NCBI GenBank assembly: GCA_038002745.1
Contig: JBBODD010000001.1
Location: forward strand, 3,658,001-3,722,000
Length of the DNA stretch: 64,000 nucleotides
Direction of reading: 5' to 3'
Source of the DNA: Bacillus sp. FSL H8-0547
GTDB taxonomy: Bacteria; Bacillota; Bacilli; Bacillales; Bacillaceae
Shown: in pieces, positions 25,104 to 33,561 of the stretch
Numbering within the stretch: position 1 is the stretch's first letter
Layout: every line of letters begins with the position of its first letter
Translations under genes and position numbers: made by a program
Notes under the pieces: generated by a model
What the model saw: only the letters and a program-made list of their open reading frames with translations
Database searches by the model: none
What the model was told of the DNA's origin: nothing

Positions 25104-26597
25104 ATGATGGATTTGCATACATACGCGTCCTTCGATGCAACCGGTCTTGCAGAATTGGTTAAAAAAAGAGAGGTTTCCCCTCATGAACTGGCAGATGCTG
25201 CATTTAAGCAGATTGAAAATGTCAATCCGCTAGTAAACGGTGTTGTCCGAACCAGGCAGGAGAAAGCACTGAAGGAAATACAGGAGCTGAAAGAGGATTC
25301 CCAGCCGTTTGCAGGAGTTCCGATGCTGCTGAAAGACATTTCACAGGCTGTTGAAGGAGAACCTCTGACTGCGGGTTCAAAGCTTTTGACAAACAATACA
25401 GCGAAAAGAGATTCCCATTTTGTCGCGCGTTTAAGAAAAGCAGGTTTTACTTTGATCGGCCACACAAACACACCGGAATTCGGTTTGAGAAACATTACGG
25501 AACCTGAACTGCACGGTGCGACTAAAAATCCGTGGAACACAAAGTTTTCAGCCGGCGGTTCAAGCGGCGGTTCAGCGGCCGCTGTGGCATCAGGAATGGT
25601 GCCGATAGCCGGTGCCAGCGACGGCGGAGGCTCCATCCGGATTCCGGCCTCTTTTACCGGCCTTTTCGGATTAAAACCTACAAGAGGAAGAACTCCAGTC
25701 GGGCCAAGTGTGGGCAGGCAATGGCACGGGGCATCCATTGATTTTGTCCTGACAAAATCAGTGCGGGACAGTGCTGCGATGCTTGATCTTCTGCAGGTGA
25801 TCCAGCCGGAAGCAGCCTTTCATACGCCTTTGTTTGAAGGGAAATATACGGACACTCTTAAATCAGGAATGAAAAAGCCGCTGCGGATTGCTTTTCAGAC
25901 CCAGTCACCAGTTGGGACAAAAGTAAGCAGCGAAGCAGAAGAGGCCGTTCATCGCATGGCCGGCTGGCTTGAAAGTCAGGGGCACCAAGTAGAGGAACGC
26001 GGAAATGGTATAGACGGAGTCAGACTGATGGAGAATTATTATACGATGAACAATGGAGAGATGTCGGCAACGATTCTTGACTTGGAGAAGATGCTTGGGC
26101 GGCCGATTGCGGCAAATGACGTGGACATTGTGACCTGGGTTCTGAGTACGGCCGGGCATTCTGTAACAGCGGCCGAATTTTCTAAGAGTCTTGCAGAGTG
26201 GGATTTTGCAGCAGCTCAGATGGCAGCTTTCCATGAGACGTTTGATTTGTATCTGACACCTGCGACTGCCTTTGCCGCACCGGAAATTGGAGAATTAATG
26301 CAAAAGGAAGAAGAAATTCAGACGCTGCTGAAAATCAGCGAACGCCATAAGGACGAGCATCTTCCATTTGTCTATGACATGTTCCTGAAAAGCTTGACGT
26401 ACACGCCGTTTACCCAGCTGGCCAATTTGACGGGACAGCCGGCAATGAGTGTCCCAACGCATATGACAAAACAAGGACTCCCGCTTGGAGTTCAGTTTAT
26501 AGCGCCTAAAGGAAGAGAAGACTTGCTTGTTTCACTTGCAGGAGACATTGAACAAACGCAATTGTGGATGGGGATGGAAGGAAATCCGTTTTTTTGA
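25104..26597 (+). CDS. Amidase, amidase-signature family
   Basis: A 497-residue amidase with the Ser-cisSer-Lys triad: the lysine is in MLLKDIS, and the signature stretch near residues 150-180 includes GGSSGGSAAAVASG and DGGGSIRIPA. It hydrolyses amide bonds, probably of small amides or linear oligomers. It stands alone, away from gatC/gatB, and its C-terminal part (FAAPEIGELM, TYTPFTQLANLTGQPAMSVP) is unlike GatA, so it is not the tRNA amidotransferase subunit. Start 25104 is 9 nt after AGGAG. Confidence 0.9.
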   Translation: MMDLHTYASFDATGLAELVKKREVSPHELADAAFKQIENVNPLVNGVVRTRQEKALKEIQELKEDSQPFAGVPMLLKDISQAVEGEPLTAGSKLLTNNTAKRDSHFVARLRKAGFTLIGHTNTPEFGLRNITEPELHGATKNPWNTKFSAGGSSGGSAAAVASGMVPIAGASDGGGSIRIPASFTGLFGLKPTRGRTPVGPSVGRQWHGASIDFVLTKSVRDSAAMLDLLQVIQPEAAFHTPLFEGKYTDTLKSGMKKPLRIAFQTQSPVGTKVSSEAEEAVHRMAGWLESQGHQVEERGNGIDGVRLMENYYTMNNGEMSATILDLEKMLGRPIAANDVDIVTWVLSTAGHSVTAAEFSKSLAEWDFAAAQMAAFHETFDLYLTPATAFAAPEIGELMQKEEEIQTLLKISERHKDEHLPFVYDMFLKSLTYTPFTQLANLTGQPAMSVPTHMTKQGLPLGVQFIAPKGREDLLVSLAGDIEQTQLWMGMEGNPFF

Positions 26598-26758
26598 CCA
26601 GCAGAACTTAGAAATAGAGAGAAAAAGAAGGATAATTGTAAAAACATGGCGAATAATTTCGTATCAAAGAGACTGCTGTATGTCTGAATGCTGAAAAAAC
26701 CTTTTAATATCCGCTCTGCCGGCATTTGTGAACAGTTAGAAAATGGAGATGCATCACA

Positions 26759-27349
26759 GTGGAAACATCATTTCCTGTTATTGAAACAGAGAGATTGCTT
26801 TTGAGAAAGGCTGTTCAAGAAGATGCAGCGGACATGCTCCGCTATTTGTCTGATGAAGAAGTTGTCCGGCATATGGGTCTGAATCCATTTACATCTTTAC
26901 AGGACGTTTACGGCGAATTGGATTGGTACCGGGAAATTTTTCAAGAAGGCACTGGCATCAGATGGGCAATCTCTCTTAAAGAATCAGGCATCATGATTGG
27001 AAGCTGCGGCTTCTTAAACAGAAAACCAAACCATTTCCGCGCTGAAATTGGCTATGAATTAAGCCGAGAGTGTTGGAGAAAAGGGATTGCGGCTGAAGCT
27101 CTTCAGGCCATTATCAGCTACGGGTTTGATCATTTAAAGCTTGAACGAATCGAAGCCTTAATTGAACCTTCCAATTCACCTTCCATAAAGCTCGCGGAAA
27201 GGCAAGGGTTCATCAGGGAAGGCCTGCTTAGACATTATGAATACACTTGCGGGAAATTTGATGATTTGTATATGTATTCACTTTTAAAAATGGATTGGCG
27301 CAGTAAAGAAAATAGAACAACAGCCGATAATACCAAGAAAGATATCTAA
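26759..27349 (+). CDS. GNAT acetyltransferase, RimJ/RimL type
   Basis: A 196-residue acetyltransferase with ETERLLLRKAVQEDAADM at the N-terminus, the acetyl-CoA region FRAEIGYELSRECWRKGIAAEAL (R/Q-x-x-G-x-A pattern) and EALIEPSNSPSIKLAERQGF. This is the RimJ-like group that acetylates protein N-termini or small amines. The start is GTG at 26759. It is followed 20 bp later by a small zinc-ribbon gene. Confidence 0.88.
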   Translation: METSFPVIETERLLLRKAVQEDAADMLRYLSDEEVVRHMGLNPFTSLQDVYGELDWYREIFQEGTGIRWAISLKESGIMIGSCGFLNRKPNHFRAEIGYELSRECWRKGIAAEALQAIISYGFDHLKLERIEALIEPSNSPSIKLAERQGFIREGLLRHYEYTCGKFDDLYMYSLLKMDWRSKENRTTADNTKKDI

Positions 27350-27369
27350 GCAGGAGGGAAGCATATCCT

Positions 27370-27540
27370 ATGGAAGAACAAAAACATTGTCCTAAATGCA
27401 AGTGTGAGCAGCAGCACGAAGACAGCAAGTGTCTGGTGTGCGGACACAGCGTGATGGATTCCATTCTGGCTCTATACCCGGATAAACCCCTTAGAACAAG
27501 CAGCCGCAGAAGGCCTGTAAAGTCATCCCTTTTTAAGTGA
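27370..27540 (+). CDS. Small zinc-ribbon protein, 56 residues
   Basis: A short gene read directly from the sequence. It has CPKCKC near the N-terminus and CLVCGH at residues 21-26, which together make a CxxC-x10-CxxC zinc ribbon, followed by a basic Arg/Ser/Lys-rich tail. AGGAGGG lies 12 nt upstream, slightly far. It is in the same orientation as the GNAT gene and probably in its operon. It might bind nucleic acid, but the function is not known. Confidence 0.7.
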   Translation: MEEQKHCPKCKCEQQHEDSKCLVCGHSVMDSILALYPDKPLRTSSRRRPVKSSLFK

Positions 27541-27589
27541 TGGCTTTTTTCTTGCATAAAAACACATAAAACAAGAAAAAGCATATTAG

Positions 27590-27624
27590 TTGATTTATAT
27601 ATATCTTACTTGTAAGATATATAT
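27590..27624 (+). promoter_or_regulatory. 28-bp perfect palindrome over the promoter of the Spx/SAS/MarR cluster
   Basis: Bases 27597-27609 and 27612-27624 are perfect inverted repeats of 13 bp around a TT centre; the core reads TATCTTAC-TT-GTAAGATA. TTGATT (27590-27595), 17 bp, then TAAGAT (27613-27618) form a promoter inside it. A MarR-type regulator is encoded at the end of the cluster and is the obvious candidate to bind here. Confidence 0.65.
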
Positions 27625-27686
27625 ATCGTACATGTTTTACAAACAGGTGGGACTTATGATCAATCTTTGAAGGAGAGGAATCATTT

Positions 27687-28094
27687 ATGGCCATTACGTT
27701 GTTTACATCATGCAGCTGCTCATCCTGCAGAAAGACAAAGCTTTGGATGGAAGAGCACGATATTTTATATACAGAAAGAAATCTTTTAACTGAACCTCTG
27801 ACAATGAAGGAACTTAAACAGATATTGCGTATGACAGAAGAAGGGACAGATGAAATTCTTTCAACCCGGTCGAAGCAGTTTCAGGAGCTTGACGTTAACC
27901 TCGATTCTTTGCACATGCACGAATTGCTTGAGCTTCTTAAGTCTAAACCAGGGTTGCTGCGGTGCCCGATTGTCATGGATGAAAAAAAATTTCTTGTAGG
28001 ATTTAATGAAGATGAAATCCGCAAGTTTTTGCCAAGAAATATCAGGGCATACTTACTTAGACTGCTTGAAGCAAAAACGATGCTTCCAAATTAA
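27687..28094 (+). CDS. Spx/MgsR-family transcription regulator (Spx paralogue)
   Basis: A 135-residue ArsC-fold protein very like Spx. It has the redox motif CSSC (Cys11-Cys14), the conserved RMTEEGTDEILSTRSK region including the key Arg, GLLRCPIVMDEKKFLVGFNEDEIRKFLPR, and a slightly longer C-terminal tail. Spx proteins bind the alpha C-terminal domain of RNA polymerase and turn on thiol-stress genes. Unlike the main Spx, it has an extra Cys at position 9 and Cys in place of Arg in GLLR(R)P. It may be a second Spx or an MgsR-type paralogue. Confidence 0.85.
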   Translation: MAITLFTSCSCSSCRKTKLWMEEHDILYTERNLLTEPLTMKELKQILRMTEEGTDEILSTRSKQFQELDVNLDSLHMHELLELLKSKPGLLRCPIVMDEKKFLVGFNEDEIRKFLPRNIRAYLLRLLEAKTMLPN

Positions 28095-28111
28095 CTGGAG
28101 GAGTTTATACG

Positions 28112-28846
28112 GTGGAAGATTTTAAAGTGCCGGAAATGAGTGCAGAGAAGCTTAAGACAATCAAGAGAGAACTCACGCGCTTTATGATGTCCTACAAGTT
28201 TGCACTTGAAGAAATGAATACGAAAATAAATATTTTAAAACAGGAATTTCAGTATATTCACGATTACAGCCCTATTGAGCACGTAAGCTCGAGGCTTAAG
28301 TCGCCTGAAAGCATCATGAAAAAAATGCATCGTAAAAACTATGTTTTTTCACTGGAAGAAATCAGAAAAAATATGAAAGATATAGCGGGAATTCGTATAA
28401 CATGCTCGTTTTTATCTGATATTTATCAGATCAGCGATATGATTCAAAACCAGAAAGACATCCATATCGTCGAATGCAAGGATTATATTAAGAACCCAAA
28501 GCCGAATGGCTACCAAAGCCTTCATTTATTGGCAGAAATTCCTGTTTTCATGTCTGACAGACAGGAGAATGTGATGGTTGAGGTTCAAATCCGAACGATA
28601 GCCATGGATTTCTGGGCAAGTCTTGAACATAAAATTTATTATAAATATAACCAGGCTATACCTGAACATTTGACTGATGAACTCAGAGAAGCGGCATTAT
28701 CGGCAGCCGAGCTTGACCGGAAGATGGAAAGGCTGCACAATGAGATCACCGATTTGAAAAAAAACGGAGAAGAACAGCATCCTCTTGAGGAACAAATGCT
28801 GCTTCCTTTAGAACTGCTCGCCAAGCTTAGGCAGACAAGAGTATAA
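28112..28846 (+). CDS. Small alarmone synthetase ((p)ppGpp synthetase)
   Basis: A 244-residue RelA/SpoT-synthetase-domain protein without a hydrolase or regulatory domain. Motifs include DIAGIRITCSF, NPKPNGYQSLHL and VEVQIRTIAMDFWASLEHK. It transfers pyrophosphate from ATP to GDP or GTP to make (p)ppGpp. The length is longer than YjbM or YwaC (about 210), due to a Glu-rich C-terminal coil. GTG 28112 follows CTGGAGGAG, 17 bp behind the Spx paralogue, so it is part of the same operon and probably induced by the same stress. Confidence 0.92.
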   Translation: MEDFKVPEMSAEKLKTIKRELTRFMMSYKFALEEMNTKINILKQEFQYIHDYSPIEHVSSRLKSPESIMKKMHRKNYVFSLEEIRKNMKDIAGIRITCSFLSDIYQISDMIQNQKDIHIVECKDYIKNPKPNGYQSLHLLAEIPVFMSDRQENVMVEVQIRTIAMDFWASLEHKIYYKYNQAIPEHLTDELREAALSAAELDRKMERLHNEITDLKKNGEEQHPLEEQMLLPLELLAKLRQTRV

Positions 28847-28867
28847 CGCATGCTGGAGATGACCCCT

Positions 28868-29296
28868 ATGAATACGAAAAGAAACGAAAATATCGTCTCC
28901 CTGTTTGAGATTTTTGTTTCACTGGAACGCAAATGGATGAATGACTGGAACCATGTGAATCAGGTGGGACTATCCAAAACCCATATTCTGATTCTGCAGA
29001 TTCTCGAGACAGAAGGGCTCAAGCGTCCTTCGCTGCTTGCAGAGCAGCTTCAGATAACGACGGGCGGAGTCACCGTACTGACAAGCAAGCTGATTAAAGA
29101 CGGCTTTGTGCAAAAGTGCCAGAGCGAAAGGGATCGCAGAGCTTATAACCTTGAAATAACAGAGACAGGAAAGGAACTGCTCCATTCCGCAAGAAAGCAG
29201 ATCAACCAGCAGATTGAAAACATGTTCGGCATGCTTTCAGATGAGGAAATTCAAAATTTGCGGGACATTTTCCACAAATGTCTGATGGGTCAATAA
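28868..29296 (+). CDS. MarR-family regulator
   Basis: A 142-residue winged-helix regulator with LSKTHILILQILETEGLKRPSLLAEQLQ, GGVTVLTSKLIKDGFVQKCQSERDRRAYNLEITETG. It is the last gene of the Spx/synthetase cluster and likely represses it through the palindrome at 27597-27624. No cysteine appears near the N-terminus where OhrR-type sensors carry one. ATG 28868 is chosen because GGAG at 28855-28858 is 9 nt upstream. Confidence 0.88.
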   Translation: MNTKRNENIVSLFEIFVSLERKWMNDWNHVNQVGLSKTHILILQILETEGLKRPSLLAEQLQITTGGVTVLTSKLIKDGFVQKCQSERDRRAYNLEITETGKELLHSARKQINQQIENMFGMLSDEEIQNLRDIFHKCLMGQ

Positions 29297-29330
29297 ACAA
29301 AAAGCCGGAAAATTCCGGCTTTTTTGTTTA
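29297..29330. terminator. Bidirectional terminator after the MarR gene
   Basis: Stem AAAAAGCCGGAA/TTCCGGCTTTTT. A T-run on both strands lets it serve the MarR gene and the small minus-strand gene next to it. Confidence 0.88.
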
Positions 29331-29447
29331 TTATTCTTCCGATGCGCAGGATTCACACAGCCATAACTCTTCTTTTTCTGAAAACGTCAGCTTTTTGTGA
29401 AAAGAACACTCATCACAAAGGTCTTCTCTTTCATTTTCGTTAGTCAT
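29331..29447 (-). CDS. Tiny zinc-finger-like protein, 38 residues
   Basis: A short gene read by eye. The protein has CDEC (residues 11-14) and CESC (residues 32-35), a plausible four-cysteine zinc site in 38 residues, with Glu/Lys between. GAAGGAGG lies 8 nt before the ATG at 29447, and the bidirectional hairpin at 29297-29330 follows the stop. The function is unknown. Confidence 0.75.
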   Translation of the reverse strand: MTNENEREDLCDECSFHKKLTFSEKEELWLCESCASEE

Positions 29448-29695
29448 CCTAAAAGCCTCCTTCATTCAAAGTCCCCATCGGAGCAGAAGCCATATTAATA
29501 CCTATGATTATGATGGTAAATATACCCCTCCTTAATGGAATGGAAACCTTCCCACATTTGTCCCTGTGCCGCTTTGCAGTGTACTAATAAGTGATGGATA
29601 GTAATTCGACAGATGAGATGTAAATGCCTTTCTTCAGAAAAAAATTTTTTTCAATCATCTGGATTGATTAAAAAAAATAGACAGCTTATATAAAA

Positions 29696-29717
29696 AAAGA
29701 ACCCATTCAGGTTCTTT
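29696..29717 (-). terminator. Terminator of the PAP2 gene
   Basis: Stem AAAGAACC/GGTTCTTT with a six-base loop; a T-run follows on the minus strand. The flanking stretch 29448-29695 shows a second short hairpin near 29651-29667 and nothing else clear. Confidence 0.85.
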
Positions 29718-29720
29718 AAG

Positions 29721-30380
29721 TCAGCCGGCATTCCTTTCAGACACTCTTTCTTTGATAACGGAAGGCAAACGTGCCGGAGCGCGCTTTAATTCAAAAAGAA
29801 TATACCAGAGTGAGAGGCCAAGGGCAATCGATGCAATCACATCATAGATCACATGCTGTTTTACAAATAACGTTGACAGAATAATCAAAACTCCCGTCAG
29901 CTGAGAGATAAATGCAACCATTCTGCCAAGCTTGAATTTTGGAAGAACGAGCATAATGATGAAGGTAGTCAGTACATGAATGCTTGGGAAGCAGTTAAAC
30001 GGCTGGTCGTTCTGATAAATCACCGAAACAAGATGGATAAGGAAACCATCACCCGTGAGTTCGGGTCTTGGAACAGTTGACTGGAAGAAAAAATAAACAC
30101 CGAAGCAGATTAATTCTCCTGCAGTCAGGGCAATTACAGTTTTCCAGTAAACAGCTGAATCTTTCCACCAGAAAAACAGGAGAAACCCAAACATATACAC
30201 ATACCAGATGATATAAGGAAGAATGAAAACCGGGACAAATGGAATATAAGCATCTGCCGGAGCGGTCATGTCAACCGCATCTGTCTGCCTTTCATTTAAA
30301 AATTCATACATCAGTCCGAGAAGGGGGAATACGAGAAACCCGGATAAGTCTCTTATTTTAAGAAAATAGTTTTTTGTCAT
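29721..30380 (-). CDS. PAP2-family membrane phosphatase
   Basis: A 219-residue protein with about six helices and the three phosphatase motifs: STVPRP (motif 1), CFPSIH (motif 2, PSxH) and VKQHVIYDV (motif 3, HxxxD). It would dephosphorylate a lipid phosphate, with the active site outside. The sequence around PSIH is close to the inositol phosphorylceramide synthase-like PAP2 group. The start is taken at ATG 30380 because GGAG is 10 nt upstream; a TTG at 30398 would place the ribosome site inside the gene. Confidence 0.85.
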   Translation of the reverse strand: MTKNYFLKIRDLSGFLVFPLLGLMYEFLNERQTDAVDMTAPADAYIPFVPVFILPYIIWYVYMFGFLLFFWWKDSAVYWKTVIALTAGELICFGVYFFFQSTVPRPELTGDGFLIHLVSVIYQNDQPFNCFPSIHVLTTFIIMLVLPKFKLGRMVAFISQLTGVLIILSTLFVKQHVIYDVIASIALGLSLWYILFELKRAPARLPSVIKERVSERNAG

Positions 30381-30580
30381 AAGAAAACGCTCCTGCAATA
30401 AGTTTGATAAAAATGTTATACCCGGCCAAACGTCAAGTTAATCTGTCTCTAATTGGAAATCACAATCTTACATTCTGCCAGATTATGAGTATAATGGAAG
30501 AAAGACAGAACATTCCTACTATACCTGCTGCGGTGAAAAAAAGGAATCTATTTTTTAAAAAGAGAGAGGGGGGAAACAAA

Positions 30581-31291
30581 ATGAGGCTTCAGCCTGCAGA
30601 GGCAGCAATGAAAATTGTTGAAAAAAGGTTTCCTTCATGTTCCGCAGCTGTGCTTGCGGGAAGTGTAGTGAGAGGGGAAGGCACTCATACATCAGACTTG
30701 GATCTTGTCATATTTGACTCGAGCATTGAAGAGTCTTACAGAGAATCGTTTGTCGATTTCGGCTGGCCTGTAGAGGCATTTGTACATAATTTTTCATCTT
30801 ATCGTTATTTTTTTGAGGAAGACTGCAAACGCGGAACACCATCAATGCCGAGAATGACAGCAGAAGGAATTGTGCTGAGGGGTGAGGAACTGCTTGCCCC
30901 GATTAAAAAGGAAGCATCAGCTCTGCTTGAAAAGGGTCCTGAGCCCCTGACACAAGAGGAAATTGACAGCAGACGCTATTTCATTACCGATGCTTTGGAC
31001 GACTTTACCGGCTGTACAATTCGTGCGGAGGGCATTCATGTTGCAGGGAATCTTGCTGAACTCCTCCATCAATTTATTTTGCTTACAAACGGAAGATTTA
31101 TAGGCAAATCAAAATGGATACATAGATCGTTAAAACAATTTGACGACCAGATGGCTGAATCATTTTTTGACGCATTTGAGGATTACTACCGCCTTGGAGA
31201 AAAAGAGAGCGTAATCCGTCTGGCCGAGGACATTTTAAAGCCGTATGGAGGAAGATTTTTTGAAGGGTTTTCATTAGGGAAAAACGAATAA
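30581..31291 (+). CDS. Nucleotidyltransferase-domain protein
   Basis: A 236-residue protein with the pol-beta-type core GSVVRGEGTHTSDLDLVIFD (GS plus DxD). It may add a nucleotide to a small molecule, as in aminoglycoside nucleotidyltransferases, but the substrate is unknown. The C-terminal part is helical. The start ATG 30581 follows AGAGAGGGGGG; an upstream frame extending to 30404 lacks a ribosome site and family similarity. It is followed 17 bp later by a GNAT gene. Confidence 0.82.
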   Translation: MRLQPAEAAMKIVEKRFPSCSAAVLAGSVVRGEGTHTSDLDLVIFDSSIEESYRESFVDFGWPVEAFVHNFSSYRYFFEEDCKRGTPSMPRMTAEGIVLRGEELLAPIKKEASALLEKGPEPLTQEEIDSRRYFITDALDDFTGCTIRAEGIHVAGNLAELLHQFILLTNGRFIGKSKWIHRSLKQFDDQMAESFFDAFEDYYRLGEKESVIRLAEDILKPYGGRFFEGFSLGKNE

Positions 31292-31308
31292 GAAGGGGAT
31301 GGATCATT

Positions 31309-31752
31309 TTGAAGACCATCGTAAGGCATCCGGAGAAGAAAGACACAGAAGCATTAATGGGGCTGATGTATGAGTACATTGTAGATTTTTATCAATGTGA
31401 AAAACCTGCTGAAGACAAGCTGACAAAGCTCATTGAAACGCTTTTTAAAGGAGAAAGAGGTATTCAGTTTGTTGCAGAAGCAGGAAATAAACTTGTCGGG
31501 TTTGCAACCCTTTATTTCACGTACAGCACAACAAGAGCAAGCGAGATTGCAGTAATGAATGATCTATATGTAAAGGAAGAATTCAGGGGGAAAGGTGCTG
31601 CTGAACAGCTTTTTAAAAGCTGCCATACATACTCGGTGGAGCATCATTTTGCTGCGATGACGTGGGAGACCGCTGAAAGCAATATAAGGGCTCAGCGTTT
31701 TTATGCCAGAATGGGCGGGAAAAAAGGTGAATTCCTGACCTATTCTATATAA
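31309..31752 (+). CDS. GNAT acetyltransferase
   Basis: A 147-residue GNAT protein with AVMNDLYVKEEFRGKGAAEQLF (acetyl-CoA loop RGKG) and ETAESNIRAQRFYARMG. The start is TTG at 31309 after AAGGGG. It lies in the same operon as the nucleotidyltransferase gene, so both may modify the same small molecule; this link is only an inference. Confidence 0.87.
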   Translation: MKTIVRHPEKKDTEALMGLMYEYIVDFYQCEKPAEDKLTKLIETLFKGERGIQFVAEAGNKLVGFATLYFTYSTTRASEIAVMNDLYVKEEFRGKGAAEQLFKSCHTYSVEHHFAAMTWETAESNIRAQRFYARMGGKKGEFLTYSI

Positions 31753-31763
31753 AAGTGCAGATA

Positions 31764-31793
31764 AAAACGCTTGGAGGATTTCCAAGCGTTTAT
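31764..31793. terminator. Hairpin between GNAT and the small membrane-protein gene
   Basis: Stem AAACGCTTGGA/TCCAAGCGTTT with a five-base loop. It lies at the ends of two convergent genes; T-runs are moderate on both strands. Confidence 0.75.
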
Positions 31794-31984
31794 TTGAAAA
31801 AATGCCTGCAAAGAGAATGGTAGACCATTCCGAGAAAAGCTGCTGTCATTATGACAAAAAAAGCCGTAACGACGCGTTCCCCTGTCTCCCCGTCTGCAAA
31901 CAGGACTGATCCGCCTCCAAAATAGGCAAGCAGAATAAACATCGCGAAAAAGAAACCGTGAAACAGCCACTTCAGCACAACCAT
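31790..31984 (-). CDS. Small membrane protein, two helices
   Basis: A 64-residue protein with two hydrophobic helices (about 3-22 and 41-57) around a polar loop, with a basic C-terminus. It is not recognised. AAGGGTCAGGTG precedes the ATG at 31984. The size and hydrophobicity argue for a real gene, but no family is visible. Confidence 0.55.
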   Translation of the reverse strand: MVVLKWLFHGFFFAMFILLAYFGGGSVLFADGETGERVVTAFFVIMTAAFLGMVYHSLCRHFFK

Positions 31985-32043
31985 CACCTGACCCTTCAAT
32001 AAGATATGGTATGCAGGTGAAAAGAAATTTGTTTATAAACTAA

Positions 32044-32057
32044 TGATAGCGCTTACA
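32044..32057 (-). promoter_or_regulatory. CcpA catabolite-repression site (cre)
   Basis: On the minus strand the 14-mer reads TGTAAGCGCTATCA, a perfect match to TGWAANCGNTNWCA. It lies 165 bp before the start of the lysine-degradation operon, so glucose would be expected to repress the operon. Confidence 0.7.
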
Positions 32058-32208
32058 AAAAATACAGCCTTCTTTTGTGTGGATACTGAAGGCATCAGGC
32101 AGAAACAGGTTTGTCGATGGCTTTGATCGCTAATGAGAAATAACCGCTTTGTCTTCCACATATATATTAATGAGCAAGATACATTAGAAGGTTGGGGTGA
32201 ATGGCGGG

Positions 32209-33549
32209 GTGGAGAGGGACTATTTAATCAAACCCATGCTTGATGAGAGCTATAAAATAGTCAGCCATGGACAAGGTGTTTATCTCTTTGATACTGAAGG
32301 AAAAAAATACATGGACGCTTCTTCAGGAGCAGTTACATGTTCAATAGGCCACGGGGTACCGGAAATCATTGATGAAATGGGTAAGCAGGCAAATGCCGTT
32401 TCTTTTGTATACAGATCCCAGTTTTCAAGCCATGCAGCTGAAGGACTTGCAAAAAAGCTTTCAGAAATCACGCCGGGTGACCTTAACTGGACATTTCTTG
32501 TTAACAGCGGGTCAGAGGCAATTGAGACGGCTATGAAGACAGCCATTCAGTATTTTCAGGAGCAGAACCGTCCTCAAAAAACGAGGATCATATCGAGATG
32601 GATGAGCTACCACGGAATTACGTTAGGAGCCTTATCCCTTTCAGGCCATCCTGAAAGGCGGTTCCGCTTTCAGCAGCTGCTTGAGTCAAATCCGGAAGTT
32701 TCCCCGCCATACTGCTACCGGTGTCCATTTGGCCTAAAGCCCGCATCCTGCAAAGCAAAATGTACAGGCGAACTTGAAACAGCAATCAGAAGGACCGGAG
32801 CAGAACATATTGCCGCATTTGTGGCAGAGCCTCTTGTAGGTGCAGCAGGAGCGGCGCTAACTCCCCCTGAAGGCTACTATGAGAAAATCCGAGATATTTG
32901 TGACCGGTATGATATCCTCCTGATTGCGGATGAAGTCATGACCGGCATTGGCAGAACAGGGAAAACTCTGGCAATAGAGCATTGGGGAGTATTACCGGAT
33001 ATTGTGGCCCTCGGCAAAGGAATGAGCGCAGGGTATGCCCCGATAGCTGCAACACTTGTAAGCGACAAGGTGATGAGGCCGATTCAGCAGGGATCTAAAC
33101 TGATCATGAGCGGACATACCTACAGTGCCAATCCACAATCTGCGGCAGCAAGTCTTGCTGTTTTGCATTACATCGAAAAAAACAGCCTGAATGACGCATC
33201 GGCGGAAAAAGGGAAAATACTGATGAAACAGCTTCAGAAATTGCAGAAGAAGACTTCCATCATTGGGGATGTCAGAGGGATGGGACTTATGATCGGCATT
33301 GAGTTTGTAGCAGACAAAGCGACAAAGAAGCCTTTTTCAAAAGCCTATCACCTGACAAGCCGCATTATTAAGAAAGCCCAGGCAAATGGACTTCTTGTTT
33401 ATCCCGCTGCCGCAGGAATCGAAGGGGGAGACGGAGACGCCATTTTAATTGCTCCTCCGCTTACGATCAGTGAGGAAGAACTAAACGAGCTGGTCCGGCT
33501 ATTTTCCAAAACCATTTCGGAGATAGAGGCTGAAGTCCTCCCGGTATAA
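32209..33549 (+). CDS. yodT: Class III aminotransferase, YodT-like
   Basis: A 446-residue PLP-dependent aminotransferase. The PLP lysine is in VALGKGMSAGYAPIAA, and LLIADEVMTGIGRTGK is the typical Asp-containing motif. A cysteine-rich insert (CYRCPFGLKPASCKAKC) near residue 170 recurs in YodT-type proteins. In this cluster it should transaminate acetylated beta-lysine to a 3-keto acid. GTG 32209 gives an N-terminus like YodT; GTG 32197 is the alternative. It heads the yodT-S-R-Q series. Confidence 0.9.
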   Translation: MERDYLIKPMLDESYKIVSHGQGVYLFDTEGKKYMDASSGAVTCSIGHGVPEIIDEMGKQANAVSFVYRSQFSSHAAEGLAKKLSEITPGDLNWTFLVNSGSEAIETAMKTAIQYFQEQNRPQKTRIISRWMSYHGITLGALSLSGHPERRFRFQQLLESNPEVSPPYCYRCPFGLKPASCKAKCTGELETAIRRTGAEHIAAFVAEPLVGAAGAALTPPEGYYEKIRDICDRYDILLIADEVMTGIGRTGKTLAIEHWGVLPDIVALGKGMSAGYAPIAATLVSDKVMRPIQQGSKLIMSGHTYSANPQSAAASLAVLHYIEKNSLNDASAEKGKILMKQLQKLQKKTSIIGDVRGMGLMIGIEFVADKATKKPFSKAYHLTSRIIKKAQANGLLVYPAAAGIEGGDGDAILIAPPLTISEEELNELVRLFSKTISEIEAEVLPV

Positions 33550-33561
33550 AGGAGAATGTGT

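Noticed and set aside
25104-26597. GatA (tRNA amidotransferase subunit)
   Set aside because: There is no gatC or gatB neighbour, and the C-terminal half does not resemble GatA; a stand-alone amidase is more likely.
32158-32186. Possible sigma-E promoter (ACATATAT and GATACATT) before yodT
   Set aside because: Spacing and boxes are only a loose fit, and AT-rich sequence makes chance matches likely; it would fit the sporulation control I recall for the B. subtilis cluster but is too weak to list.
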